Below are positions 1 through 10,849 of a stretch of DNA of 64,000 bases, piece by piece. Position 1 is the first letter of the stretch; every line of letters begins with the position of its first letter. The DNA comes from Chionoecetes opilio (lineage: Eukaryota; Arthropoda; Malacostraca; Decapoda; Majidae): positions 55,001 through 119,000 of the forward strand of contig JACEEZ010018548.1 in the NCBI GenBank assembly GCA_016584305.1, in the 5' to 3' direction. Both the position numbers and the translations under genes were made by a program. Below the pieces are notes generated by a model, which had not been told where the DNA came from, did no database searches, and saw nothing but the letters and a program-made list of their open reading frames with translations.

Positions 1-11
1 ATATGCATTTC

Positions 12-206
12 TTAGGTATAACTATTTAAAACTTCATGAATAATTTTGCATGTTACTACATCACTGAAATTAGAGAATACGTCATGAACAGTATTAAATC
101 TGTAAAGGTTTCTAATGTGTTGTGTTATGGGGCACACCTCTACCACATGTTGTTCTGTTTGTATGTCACCACACACACAGGCGCTCCTCGAGAGGAAGGC
201 GACCAC
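12..206 (-). pseudogene. C-terminal zinc finger of LINE copy 1 (shifted frame)
   Basis: The frame following the RT block holds CVCGDIQTEQHVVEVC, a C-x-C-x7-H-x4-C finger of the kind found at the C terminus of many APE-type LINE ORF2 proteins, where it helps bind RNA. It overlaps the RT ORF by about 40 bp in a different frame, so a small indel near 180-206 separates it from the RT. It continues a little further (ITQHIRNLYRF) and stops at 12. The position immediately downstream of the RT supports its belonging to the same copy. Confidence 0.7.
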
Positions 207-2280
207 GTCCGCGCCTGTTCCAGCGTCCCGTTTCCACTACTAAACTATGACCACAGACTCGAAAACGTGTAAACGACATCCTATGTAGATCGTTAATTAC
301 ATGTTTCTTTTCATAAATGTCATGTACTTTAAATTCAGGGTTAATTGTTTTATATACATTGCATCTTGTTGCCTCAGAGTTAGCAATTGTATTATGTACA
401 TTATACAACATAGAGGACATGTGAGGGACATTATTGTGTGTCATGTGGGCCACAAGTTTTCCAACCGGGGTATTTAAAGACATAACATACTTAAGAGCGA
501 AAGACAAAGGGTCATCGTTCATGTTACGTCTCTCTGACCACATACTATGATAAAACTTGTGTTGTTTGTGTCTTAGAAGGTCAGGCAGCGAGGGATATCC
601 TAACTCAGCATAACATACATTATTGGTAGTGGCTCTCCTTACCCCTAACAACTCCTTCATGGCCCAATTGTACAACTTAATGATAGGTTTCACGTCAGCG
701 CCTACCCAAGACTCACAGCCATACAGTAAAGACGACATAAGGGCAGCATCGAACAAACGACGTTTTACAATAAAAGGAATGTCATTGTTTTTTCGAATAA
801 ATGAGACAAATTTTAAAACATGACATAACTTGTTTTGTGCATGTATTTTCACAGCAGATGACACCGAACCGTCACACGTGAAGGGAGTCCCCAGATACAC
901 GTAGCTGCTGCAGGGCTCCACCACTAACCCGTCCACGCGCAGCGGCTCGGCGTCCCCTGCTTGACCGTTTATCACGAAAAACTTTGTTTTACCTATATTT
1001 ATCTTCATTCCATATTCATCACAAAATTCCTTTAATATACAAAACTTCTTTAACATGTTGTCCCTGGTCGTAGCAAGTATCACCGCATCATCCATATACA
1101 ACAATATGTGCAGCCATTCTATAAATGTCTCAGGACTACAATTATCTCTCATCATTTTTACCAACTCGTCTACATATAATATAAATAGGAGACAAGATGT
1201 GGACAGACCTTGCCTTACTCCGACGGTGGAGGTGACAACTGCACAGCCTAAAATACTTTCCGTGACGCGGTACATGGCAACTATAGCTGCAAGCATCATC
1301 ATTCCACAACCTAGACGCTTCAGAGTCATAAACAACTTTTGTCTTGGCATTACGTCATATGCCTTCGAAAAATCAATGAAAGACACGAATAACTTGTTTT
1401 TCTTCCTCCTTGCGGAGTCAGTGAGTAGCCGTAACGTAACAATATGTTCCAGGCATCCTCGCTTTTGTTGTGCTCCAGCCTGCTCCCGACACGGCTTAAA
1501 CCACTGGCCTAGTCTATGACAGAGGACCATGTCGTACAGCTTGGTGATGGAGTTAGTAACACTAATTCCCCGATAATTATCTGGGTTTATCCTGTCCCCT
1601 TTCTTAAAGATGGTAAAAATCTTTGCCCTGGTCCATGATAAAGGATACTGACCACTCATGAAAACTCTGTTGAATAGGGTAACAATAGTCAAAAACAGGT
1701 GTACAGGCAACAGCGAAAATATACCAGGCGATATTCCGTCCGGCCCGCAGGCTTTGTCTGGCTTCATATTCTTGACTTGATCAAAAATTTCTGCAGGTGA
1801 AATGGGGCTATCTAACACTGGTATGCTAACCTCTGTGCTTACTTCCTCGTTGGGTGGGACATGTGGGGGGTTAAGTATTCTCTCAAAGTGTGTCTTAAAA
1901 TCTTCATCTCCGGGTGACACCTCTTTTCCATATTTTGACACATCAAAATTACCTCTCCAGTCTATGGCTCGCCACACTCTAACATCATCTTTGTCCTGTA
2001 ACAACCTCTCCCATTTACCTAAATGATCATCCCTGACTTCTATATCCTGGTCATGGCTCTTACTCCGAACAGCGCAACTGTAGAGCTCATTGGATATCAT
2101 ATTGGCTAAACCATCAAAATCATCATCGTTGTCAACATCTATATTCACATCAACAACACTATTCTCAAAAAGTTCCCTGTCAATGTCAGAAAAGCGCACA
2201 GGATAACACTTGATAACCTGTGTCTGGCAGCGTTGCCGTGTGGTGCTGAGTGGTCTCCCAGCGCCGACGCCCTCTCGCAC
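166..2280 (-). pseudogene. Reverse transcriptase domain of LINE copy 1
   Basis: This 704-codon open frame keeps most RT motifs. FTIFKKGDRINPDNYRGISV is RT motif 1/2; FVSFIDFSKAYDVMPR carries the motif-A catalytic Asp; VGVRQGLSTSCLLF is motif B; LLYMDDAVILA is the YMDD box; KINIGKTKFFV is motif D/E. A thumb-like region follows (LLYGCESWVGADVKP). The catalytic residues are intact, so this is the best-preserved RT in the window. The first Met is internal to an ORF2 polyprotein rather than a true start, because the endonuclease lies upstream in other frames. The last residues switch to a wrong frame near 206, losing the zinc finger. Confidence 0.9.
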
Positions 2281-3078
2281 ACCAGGGCAAGATTCACACC
2301 TGTACTTGAAACAGTGAGAGAAATCGGGGCGTGGTCTGATGGGAGACCGCTCCGCTGTAATACCCGGAAATCTGTGATATACCTTATCATCTCATAGGAT
2401 GCTACACATGTATCAATCTCTGAAATCCACGTGTTTTTTTTCTTATAAGTTTTGTTACCAACATAGTGTCTACATGATGTCTTAAGATTGTTAACAACAA
2501 GTAAATTGTTCTCAGTGCATAAAGACGACAATAATTCCGCGTTGGCATTTGCTGTGTTAATGTCATCTGGTATTGTAGGGTAAGATAATCTTTCACTGCT
2601 GGGAACATTTAAGTGGGCGAGTAAGTCTTTTACTGATTTCCCGAAGCGGGCATTCATATCCCCTACAATAATGCATCCATTTTTAACATGATTTGCACAC
2701 AGTCTTTCCTGAATAGTGGCGAAGGACACATTGGAAAAGTATGGTGAGTCACTCGGCGGTATATAACAAAACCCTAACAAAGTATTAGGCATATTTTTAA
2801 ACTGAAGCATCGTATACCTGATCACCGATACACACATCAATAGCTTGCACTAAGTGCGTGAGACTTGTCCTCACACACACCACCACACCCCCTCTGTTAG
2901 GTGAACCAGCCACCTCACTGCGGTACGACACGTATCCGGGCACCACGACTGGTAAACCTGTTTTTATTTCAATAAGGCAAATAACATCATTTTGGGTTAA
3001 TACTTGCAAAACACTATTTTTCTCTATTTTGGTATGTATGCCATTGACGTTCCACGATAGAATTGTCAAGTCACTCAC
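2145..3078 (-). pseudogene. AP-like endonuclease domain of LINE copy 1
   Basis: The N-terminal block (3078-2797) reads SDLTILSWNVNGIHTKI, the usual start of an exonuclease-endonuclease-phosphatase fold (the WNVNG Asn is a metal-site residue), followed by DVICLIEIKT. After a frameshift near 2800-2840 the domain continues (2840-2145) with GFCYIPPSD, IIVGDMNARFGK (the GDMNAR motif carries catalytic Asp and Asn) and GLPSDHAPISLTV (the catalytic SDH near the domain end). All expected motifs are present in order, so the family call is firm. In an active element it would nick target DNA to prime reverse transcription. The frameshift and the overlap into the RT frame show this copy is dead. Confidence 0.88.
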
Positions 3079-3177
3079 TCGCTGTGGATCGGTTAGAAAA
3101 AAGACCGTGGACTCCAGCTGTCAATGACACAGCCATCCCTGTAGAGTTTCCTTTCCCGGGTTTCCCGAGTTTCCTTT

Positions 3178-3180
<3 letters not shown>

Positions 3181-3262
<82 letters not shown>
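3181..3262. repeat. (AC)n microsatellite
   Basis: A pure AC dinucleotide run of about 82 bp lies directly beyond the 5' end of the minus-strand LINE copy. Translations across it (Thr-His or Val-Cys runs) are artefacts of the repeat. TTGCGCGCGC follows it. Confidence 0.98.
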
Positions 3263-3266
<4 letters not shown>

Positions 3267-3441
3267 GCGCGCAAACACATTTTTATTTCCATTTTTTTCT
3301 CACTTTTTTCCCTTTTTTCTCTTTCCTTGACATTTATTTTTACCTGCATTCATCCACGAAAGCGGACAAAGGCAGACACGATCGACCAGGCATTCAGACA
3401 GGCTGATGCTTTTCATTTATTTCCGTGCAGGCAAGGCGTTC

Positions 3442-3512
3442 GCCTCCGTGGTGTAGTGGCTAGCGCCCCTAGCTACGAATATGCGGGCTCTGGTTCGAAT
3501 CCGGGCCAGGGC
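3442..3512 (+). promoter_or_regulatory. Internal pol III promoter (A and B boxes) in the SINE head
   Basis: The A box TGGTGTAGTGG lies at 3449-3459 and the B box GGTTCGAATCC at 3492-3502; both match the tRNA consensus (TRGYNNARNNG and GGTTCGANTCC). A 5-bp T stem with a TTCGAAT loop can form around 3487-3503. The acceptor arms GCCTCCG and CCAGGGC pair poorly and the anticodon arm is irregular, which argues against a functional tRNA. Confidence 0.8.
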
Positions 3513-3785
3513 AAGTCGGTGGTCAGCCTAACCAGCTGTTCATCCTCCCTTTCTTGGTTGATAAATGGGTACCTGGGGAACCCTGGGGAAGGTAACTGTG
3601 GTAACCTGGATGTCACACTAGCCCTGTGTCCCGGGGTAACGGGTTCTTACCCACCACAGGCTCAAAGGCTAATGCGAAATGCGACGGTGATGAGCACCGA
3701 GGCCATGCGCAGCATAGCGCATGCCCCAATCTTTACCTTTAAAGCGCTGCTAACCTTTTCCAGGTGGGAGGGTAACGTGGCAGGG

Positions 3786-3796
3786 TGGCCGAGTGG
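3786..3796 (+). promoter_or_regulatory. Second A-box-like motif inside the SINE tail
   Basis: TGGCCGAGTGG is a perfect A-box match within GGGTGGCCGAGTGGCAAGG, which resembles the 5' end of a Ser/Leu-type tRNA. No B box follows within 100 bp, so this looks like a truncated second tRNA-like unit or a chance match. Confidence 0.4.
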
Positions 3797-3890
3797 CAAG
3801 GTGTGGAAGGTCAGAGGAGCCTACAGGATATAAGGGCAGCTCTGGAAAGTCCATAAAAGGTCGAAGGTCAATAAAAAAAAGTATATTCGT

Positions 3891-4734
3891 TTTTCGAGGA
3901 AGGAAGGGAGGAAATTATGTTTATTGTTGCAATTTGTTTTTATGCACTCATGGGATTTGCTCTCTCCTCTCACTTTCTCTTTAGCCACTCTCATTTCTTT
4001 CTCTTCTTATCACGCCCTCTCACTGTAATATTCACTCTCTCCTCGTTATTCCCTCACTGTCTCGCATAATAGACGTCATGTATACTATAGAATACGTTCC
4101 CAATTTTATCTCCACATTTTGAATATTCCTTCCTCCTCTTCACCTACATAGTAAAACCTTACACTCCCCTCCTTCCCTCTCTTTACTCACGCCCCCCCCC
4201 CTGTTTGTCCATCACTACTCCAACTTCTTCCCTCTGACTTTCTCCTCCACCCTACCTTCATGACTCCTCTTCATCCTTCCTCTCGTGCTTATATTCATCC
4301 TACTTCTCTGCCCTTCTCACACCCATCCTACAAGATGCCTACCATCCTCCCTCCTACAAGTCCTACATCATCATGGTGCTTAAGCTATATCTTTCTTGCA
4401 ACCATTTTTAAGCATCATCTCCCTCATCACATTTTTTCCAGTTGTTGTTTTTGAAACCATTATTTTTGCATATCTCGGACGCCAGACATGTTCTTCCTGC
4501 AAAAAAAACAATAGTGATGAATGCGAACAGTTCTGAATCAAGGCTATATTTATTTTTTCGATCGCAGAGTTTTATATTCATGTACATAAGAAATATTTGC
4601 ATGAAAGGACGCTTTGCAAATATATTTTTGTTGTGAATAATGTTTAACCTAAAAATATTTCCTCATATATATTTCGCTTTTATACATACATTTCGCGTTC
4701 TATTGTCACTCTCTTATCTCTGTCAAATCAGCGA
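3891..4734. other. No gene seen; pyrimidine-rich low-complexity DNA
   Basis: The stretch is rich in CT tracts (4010-4330) with only short, unsupported ORFs. A poly-C run lies near 4193. Nothing recognisable as coding, RNA or mobile. Confidence 0.6.
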
Positions 4735-5082
4735 TTGTACCGTGAGACTAAATGGAGGTCTAATACCTGCATAGTCCGTCAGCGCCAACTTCGGCTATAT
4801 GGGTATGTGGCACGCTACCCTCAAACCGACCAATCCTTCCTACCGTATGGTATCTGTAATAGACAATCCGGCGTGGAGGAGGCCAAGGGGGGGCCCACAA
4901 GGCTCGTGGCTGGGGCAAGTTGATATTTCCTGTCGAGAGTTGCTTGGTATGGGAAGGGATCCTGCATCGGGACTCGTGCGAATTGACCCCGGGAGGGTGG
5001 TCTACTCGCACGTGGTGGCCATCGTAGGGTGGGCGAGACTACGCGCCCCCCGGCGTATGCCCCCAATGATTGATTGATTGAT
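4735..5082 (+). mobile_element. RTE-like LINE, 3' fragment (copy A)
   Basis: The plus strand holds the extreme C-terminal coding region and tail of the LINE family seen again at 8661-12608 and 24644-25807. Shared words include CIVRQRQLRLYGYVARYP, QGSWLGQVD and SCRELLGMG, spread over two frames, so it is broken. It ends in a short (ATTG)n tail at about 5066-5081, which is the family's 3' tail signature. It is truncated 5' at about 4735. The three copies share sequence and tail but differ in length, as expected from incomplete target-primed reverse transcription. Confidence 0.85.
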
Positions 5083-5530
5083 CTCTTTTCCCTCATCCTC
5101 CTCACTTCTCTCTTCTTTTCTTACTTCCCAACATATACATTAAATTGTATTTCTTTCTCATTTTCTTCCTCCCTCTCTTTCTCTTCTTCCTCCTCCTCCT
5201 CCTCCTCTTCGTCCTCCTCTCTGCTCTATTTTCTTTATAACATAGCAATTAAAAAATAAAGGAAAAGTTGACAAGGAAAAGGAGACAAAAGAGAAAGCAA
5301 GGAAGAAAGAATGGAGGAGCATGAGATAATATGATATGTAAGGTAAAATTTATATTTCCACTCTGCTACACACGCTTTAAAAGAAATCACGAGATCTAAA
5401 GTTAAAACAAAAGTGCCACATTTTACTTAACATTTGAACCACTCCCCTTTCTTTTCCCTCCCTTCTCCCTCCCTGCCACCACCTTCCGTCACCCTAACAC
5501 TCAATCACTTAGTCTCTCAATCTTGCCCAC
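5083..5530. other. No gene seen; includes a short (TCC)n tract
   Basis: A CT/TCC-rich tract covers about 5150-5222. The remainder is AT-rich with no sustained coding signal until RT-like sequence begins near 5531. Confidence 0.55.
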
Positions 5531-5644
5531 TAACTCTATAAGTACATAGAGTCTGGGACAAATCTTTAATTTCCAAATTACCCTCTTTCGGTTACTATCC
5601 TTCTCTCTGCACCTTCATCTCAAGTTTCCTTTTAAACCGTTATA

Positions 5645-5998
5645 TTGAAGCCACTGTACACGGTCATTATTCTCCTAAGTCTATCAATAGTGGCGTTCAT
5701 TAGGGTTCTGTCCTATCACCATATCTCTCTTTCTATCATCAATGATCTTCTAAAGATAAATCAATGCCCTATCCACTCCTACGCTGATGACTCTACCCAA
5801 CATTTTTTTACATCGTTCGTAAGACGTCCAACTCAAGAGACAGGAATGAAGTGATTTACGGATGGATACCACAAAGCACCTAACTTCTGATCTTTCTATA
5901 AATTATGAATGGAGCAAAGCAAACCTAGTTTTGTTGAATGTATCAAAAATCTATTTCTTCACTTATCTACTCGACATAACCTTCCACCCAGCAAACAC
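5645..5998 (+). pseudogene. Jockey RT fragment with YADD box (copy 1)
   Basis: The frame includes a degraded motif B (HXGSVLSP-like around 5690-5715), INDLLKINQCPIHSYADDST with an intact YADD catalytic box, then after a frameshift near 5850 the downstream words TKHLTSDLSI and STRHNLPPSKH. Residues fit the RT palm and thumb of arthropod Jockey elements. Several stops and shifts make it non-functional. The reading ends at 5998, where non-coding sequence begins abruptly. Confidence 0.8.
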
Positions 5999-7531
5999 AA
6001 AGACAGAGGGCCTCCGGAGGCCCTCCGTATGTCTTACCGGCGTCCCGACGGAAGTGTACGACGTAGGGCCGCTGGGAATTTGCTTAGAGGCTCACCGGCG
6101 GGCCGCTCCCAGAGGCCCGCCGTTGGGCATATGACCATTTGCCGCTGTTATATTAACTGATTGAGGAATATTTATGGTTATATTTTCTAAGTATATTGCA
6201 GATATAGTAATGTTTTAAGGGGTGTTGCACAACCCATTAGCCGATTAATAGACTAATGGGCTGTTCAACACTTATAAAATCATTACTATATCTGCAATAT
6301 ACTTAGAAAGTATAACCATAAATATTTCTATGTCGTTATCCAGTAATACGATGAAAAGGAGATCATAATTGTTACGGACATTGTTTATTTCATAAGTACA
6401 AACACATTTTCGTTATTGGGTTTACATGCTGGTGTACGTGGAACACTGTACAGCCATGTAGAAGGATATAGGTTGCGGCGAACAACATATCACGATCCAC
6501 CCACTCGTGCGTTTTCCAACTAACTGATTTCACTCACTGACACAACGCTGCCGAGAAATTCCTAAAAAAACGTGTCGTACTGCAATTATTTATATTATTC
6601 AGTCTATTTCGATATAATGAAGGAGCGAAAACATGTTATAACTAAGTTCTCATTATGTTATCGACTGGTTAAGGGTGACAATTTAGGCCTTTTGTGAGTT
6701 TTTAACCCTTTGTAATGACTATCGTACGTCTGGCAGTTTAGTGCATTGATACCTGAGAAATGATTTCAAATAATATTCTATTCTAAATCATGATATTATC
6801 CATGTTAATTCTCCATCATCTACATATTCTTTATTAGGTGTACCGTTGAGTATTGATGTGTTGATAATATGTTGGATGTTATTGAAGTAAGGGAAAAAAT
6901 GACCTTGTGTTATATCCCGTAATCTTTGCTGGGTTAATCAAATGTTATTTTTATATGATACTAGCTACACACATAGACTAGCTGATAACCTTTTTCCATG
7001 TAAACTCCTTCCTATGTACGTATCTCATCTTTATTTCTATGTATCTCTGGGTGTTCCTGTTTAAGCTGGAAATATTTGAAATAAACTGAAATATTATAAT
7101 TTCTATAAACTATTATGAAAACTTTTATAACAATTTTTAATAGTTTGAACAGGTCTAATGATAGTGATGGTACCGATATTGAGATACTATGTATATTACT
7201 GAGTTGATATATATAATATGAAATGAATATTTCCCACTTACAAATACCTACCAGCGGGCCTCCGGAGGATTGACGTCAAGTTGCCGCTGCTTGTCACTAC
7301 TGATGTATTACTACATCAAGATAATCATATAACTGTTGTTTCAAAATGTTTACCCAGAAATATTCAATTCTTCAAATTCTGTACATTAATTTTCAACATA
7401 GTAAATTTTCCCGTCTGAAAATACACCAGCGGGCCTTCGGAGGGCTGACGGAGGTAAACTTGCCGCCGGCGGCCGCCGTTCACCGCTCTACAGCCTACGT
7501 AGACCCGCCGGTGATGGTTAGCTGGGCACAC
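5999..7531. mobile_element. Non-autonomous DNA element inserted in the Jockey copy
   Basis: This block of about 1.53 kb interrupts the Jockey reading frame. ACAC is present at both edges (5995-5998 and 7528-7531), a possible 4-bp target duplication. It holds no sustained ORF. It carries related GC-rich subterminal motifs, including GGCCTCCGGAGG at 6008-6019 and 7257-7269, GGGCCTTCGGAGGG near 7432, and CACCGGCGGG near 6093, whose inverse lies at about 7503-7514. GC-rich ends around an AT-rich core, with repeated subterminal motifs, suggest a DNA transposon derivative. The superfamily is not identified. Confidence 0.6.
6166..6327. repeat. Near-perfect 160-bp palindrome within the inserted element
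   Basis: The left arm starts AATATTTATGGTTATATTTT and the right arm ends with its inverse (TATAACCATAAATATT). Pairing continues to the centre through ATTGCAGATATAGTAATG and the CCCATTAG/CTAATGGG pair. The RNA or single strand would form a long hairpin. Confidence 0.85.
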
Positions 7532-8133
7532 TATCACCTTTTCTTCAATGACAGTCACCTGTATTCCTCTTTTACAATGAACATTCTTGAGCTAAACCAT
7601 AAATCTGAACTAGCAATTTCACATCTCGTCTTTTGCTAAATGAGTTTCAAAGAAGTTAGGTGTCCTTTGGCGTTTGCGTCCATTTTTTTTTAATCTCCTA
7701 GTTTTTTGGTATGTACAGGGGCCTTATCCGCCAATGTATGAAGCATGCCTCTCATGTTCGGAGGGAATTCACTCATACAGCTATCCTAAACAAGGTAGTG
7801 TCAAAAGCTTTTCGTCTCATCAACTCCCATCCTCTGACTGACTGTATTCAATCTTTAAATCATTGCCGCAATGTTGCCTTTCTTGCTATCTTCTACCGTT
7901 ATTTTCATGCTGACTGCTCTTCAGAACTTGCTAACTGCATACCTCCATCCCTCTCATGGCCTCACTGCACAAAATATTCTACTCATTATCATCCATATTC
8001 TGTCTATCTTACTAATACAAGAGTTAACCAGTATCTTTTCTCATTGATCCATTTCACTGGTAAACTCTGGAACTCTCTCCCTGTTTCAATTTTTCCACCT
8101 TCCTATGACTATTTTTTTCATGATACCTCCTGA
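7532..8133 (+). pseudogene. Jockey ORF2 C-terminal region (copy 1)
   Basis: The block resumes with YHLFFNDSHLYSSFTMNIL and, after a damaged stretch near 7640-7700, continues LYRGLIRQCMKHASHVR, VSKAFRLINSHPLTDCIQSL, FYRYFHADCSSELANC and FTGKLWNSLPVSIFPPSYD. This is the conserved C-terminal region of the family and aligns by eye with 35561-36055. The stop after FFHDTS comes earlier than in copy 2, which continues NLFKRRVARHL. Confidence 0.83.
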
Positions 8134-8255
8134 ACTAAATTGATCCACATCCCTTTTTGTTTTGATTTATTGTCTTCTTTATGGGGACTGGCAGCAGGCG
8201 GGATTTTTGTTACTTTTTTTTCGCCTTCGGCCGGTCTTTTTTTAAAGTAAAAAAA

Positions 8256-8660
8256 AAACTTACCATCTCACTCACTCACTTAATCACGTGGTCATCAATA
8301 TTGGGTATTGGGTATCAATACATAATCAGTCATACTCATCTTCCTTCCTTCTTCTCTTCCACTACCCTCATCTACACATTCCATCTACACCCTCCACCTC
8401 CCCATGACATGCCATGCATACCGCTACACCCACCCATCCAAGTACCCTCACGGCGTCTTCTATACCGAATTTTCTCTGTCTCTATCCCCCTTTCCATCCC
8501 AAGGTCGCACCTCAAACAAACAGACACCTCTCGCAATTCCATGTCCTCAAACCTCTAAAACTACCACGAAAATTCATTTGGACGCAGGTGTTTAATCGTG
8601 TCAGGATGGAATGCATTAATACCTGACAGCGGAGATTCACCTGTCTCAGCTTTCTGACTT
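8256..8660. other. No gene seen
   Basis: C-rich simple sequence (CTCACTCACT, CCACCTCC) with short ORFs lacking any recognisable domain. It separates the Jockey tail from the 3' end of RTE copy B. Confidence 0.5.
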
Positions 8661-9107
8661 TCAATCAATCATTGGGGGCAAACGCCGAGGGGTGCGTCGC
8701 CTCGCCCACCATATGAAGTCCACCGCGAGTCCCCATGCAAACTCCCTTCCCATACCAAGCAACTCACGACAGGAAACATCAACTTGACCCAGCCACGAGC
8801 CTTGTGGGCGCCCTCTTGGCCTCCTCCACGCCGCATTGTATCTTACAGATCCAACCCGGTGGGAAGGATCGGTTGCAGGGGAGCGTGCCACATGCCCATA
8901 TAGCCGAAATTGGCGCTGACGGACTATGCAGGTAATAGGCCTCGATTCAGTCTCACAGTGGAATCGCTGATTTGATGCGTAATCATCCCAGTGATATCCC
9001 ATGATTATGCGAAGGCACTTATTACCAATACCAAAGGCATCCATGCGCTTCTTCAAGTCGCTATTTAGTGTCCATGTCTCACATCCATAGAGTAAGACAG
9101 GGATCAC
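8661..9107 (-). pseudogene. C-terminal region of RTE-like ORF (copy B)
   Basis: The frame opens with IPVLLYGCETWTLNSDLKKR and continues NKCLRIIMGYHWDDYASN, RPITCIVRQRQFRLYGHVAR and RPQGSWLGQVDVSCRELLGMG. This is the post-RT region typical of RTE-like and related LINEs. The same words occur in copies A and C. It runs into the ATTG-type tail at its 3' end. Confidence 0.85.
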
Positions 9108-9402
9108 AAGCGACTTTAAGATCTGGATCTTTGTCCTTATGTATAGGTACCAACAACGCTAAAAACTCGTGCTGAGCGAGTCCATAACACCGTGGGCTGT
9201 GCCTATCCACCGTAAGACTTCTTGAGGTGACCCCCCGTCATTATCGACTGCGATACCAAGGTGTGTCGTCGATACGACGAAATTATTCAAACATTCAAAC
9301 ATATGTAGAACTCTCCAAGATCTCAATTTCCTCGCCGCTCGCATATACAGACTGTACTGTTTCATCTAGTAAGCCTCCAAACACCTGAACCTTGGTCTTG
9401 AG

Positions 9403-10447
9403 CTAGGTGACCTCAAATCCTAAAGGCTTTTCCTCCTCGTATAGCGTCTCGAGAGCCATCATCAGGATCTCCAGTGACTCGGCTAAGATTCCTGCATCAT
9501 CGGCAAAAACAAGATCAGTGATCTTGGTGTTGCTGAGGGATGTTCCACAATTACTTTGATCTAAAACTTTGCCCAATACCCAGGCCATACAAGTGTTGAA
9601 AAGTGATGGGGCAAGGACGCTCCCTTGCCTCACTCCTGTATTCACATGAAAAAAATCTGGATACACCTCCTTCACACTTCATAACACTCTCAGTCCCAGA
9701 GTACAGGCTAGTCATCAAATCATTATTCCTTGCAGGAATCCCGCGAAGTCGAAGAAGATCCCAGAGTGACTTACGATGCACTGAGTCTAACGCCTTTTTG
9801 AGATCAACATAGGCTTCAAGCATCCCCTGTCGAAACTCACGTCGGCGTTCCACCAGGACACGAAGCGCTAGGATACGGTCCGGTGTTGACTTACCAGGCG
9901 TAAACCCATACTGCTGAGGTCTCTGATACTTCAGTAGATGACTGCGGATTCGTGTCAGCAATAGATGGGCAAGCACATTAATTGGCACGATAAGCAGTGT
10001 AATACCTCGGTAATTGTTGTAGTCCTGACGGTCTCCTTTCCCTTTCCAGATAAGGACGACCAGCCCCCTTTTCCAGTCAGGAGGAATGGTACCTGACTGA
10101 CACACGGCAGTCAGGTCAGCATGCAACCCGCGGACCATGGCCTCACCCCCACCTTTGAAGAGCTCCGCACTGACATTACAAACACCAGCAGCCTTTCCAC
10201 CCCTCAACTTTGCTACAGCCTCTCTGACTTCGTCAAGAGAGGGTGCGGTTTCGTCAATGGGAGGATCGACATCAACTGCCCGTAATTCAGTGGTGTGATG
10301 CTGCCCAATTGGACGGTCCACGGCGAACAACTGCCCAAAGTACTCAACCCAACGAGCCATCTGCTCATCCACGTCCGACACGAGGCGTTCATCTGCTGCT
10401 CGGATAGCACTCGCCCGAGATGGAGACTTGGAATGGAGATTATGCAA
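9403..10447 (-). pseudogene. Reverse transcriptase of RTE-like LINE (copy B)
   Basis: The larger frame (10447-9551) holds VVLIWKGKGDRQDYNNYRGI (RT motifs 1-2), PQQYGFTPGKSTPDRILAL, EAYVDLKKALDSVHRKSLW (motif A Asp) and LRGIPARNNDLMTSLYSGT. The second frame (9675-9403) supplies GVRQGSVLAPSLFNTC (motif B) and ITDLVFADDAGILAES (FADD box, motif C). The two frames overlap near 9551-9675, so one indel separates motif A from motif B. Catalytic Asp residues remain readable across both frames. Confidence 0.87.
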
Positions 10448-10849
10448 TGCTTGCTCAGTAGACGGGTCGGAGTTCTTTTGTGTTCAAATGACCTTCGACA
10501 TCCTCAGCAAGATTTCGGACATATCACTCCTTGTCTCTCCCCAGGAGAGTTCTAGTCCTGCGTGGCAGAGCCCTGTGCTGGTCTATGCTGCCAGCAAGCC
10601 TGCCAGCGCGACTTTCCTCGATATTCTCCAGCGTCTCCATCGAGACAAAACCACGCCTTTTTGCTCCCCAATACACTCCTTGGCAGCCTGGAGAGTTTCG
10701 CGTTTGAAGGTAACCCACAGTTCTACAGGGTCCTCGAGGGCACCGAGCATATCAAACCGATTTGAGACTAAACTGAATATTCATGGGCGCATATCAAGTC
10801 CTTTAGCTTCTCAATATGAAACACAGTATGGTTACCTCTTGAGATACCA

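Larger units (their letters stand above)
12..3078 (-). mobile_element. APE-type non-LTR retrotransposon, 5'-truncated and frameshifted (copy 1)
   Basis: Minus-strand LINE copy running from an endonuclease start near 3078 to a cysteine-histidine finger near the left edge. The order AP-endonuclease, reverse transcriptase, C-terminal zinc finger is the standard ORF2 layout of APE-type LINEs. No ORF1 is visible upstream: the (AC)n tract and a SINE follow directly. At least three frame changes separate the coding blocks (about 2800-2840, 2145-2280 and 166-206), so the copy cannot make a full ORF2. The 3' end may lie beyond the left edge, so tail and target duplication cannot be judged. The clade is not resolved by eye. 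Confidence 0.9.
3436..3890 (+). mobile_element. tRNA-derived SINE
   Basis: A tRNA-like head (3442-3512) with matching pol III A and B boxes is followed by a non-tRNA body and an A-rich end near 3870-3880 (AATAAAAAAAAG). The body reads TAAATGGGTACCTGGGGAA and a repeated GGTAAC motif and has no coding potential. The tRNA-like head cannot form a clean acceptor stem, so it is a SINE head rather than a working tRNA gene. Such elements are copied by LINE machinery in trans, and the window holds several candidate partners. The exact 3' boundary is uncertain. Confidence 0.75.
5531..8255 (+). mobile_element. Jockey-clade LINE, 5'-truncated, split by a 1.53-kb insertion (copy 1)
   Basis: Plus-strand coding fragments run from the RT palm (about 5590-5998), resume after an insertion at 7532, and continue through the C-terminal domain to a stop near 8131. 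The 3' UTR (GGGACTGGCAGCAGGCGGG, then CCTTCGGCCGGTC) ends in an A-rich tail near 8250. A second copy of the same 3' half lies at 35536-36190, which confirms the family. Joining 5998 to 7532 gives continuous frame across the insertion, so the inserted block came later. The 5' part of ORF2 and any ORF1 are missing. Confidence 0.87.
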
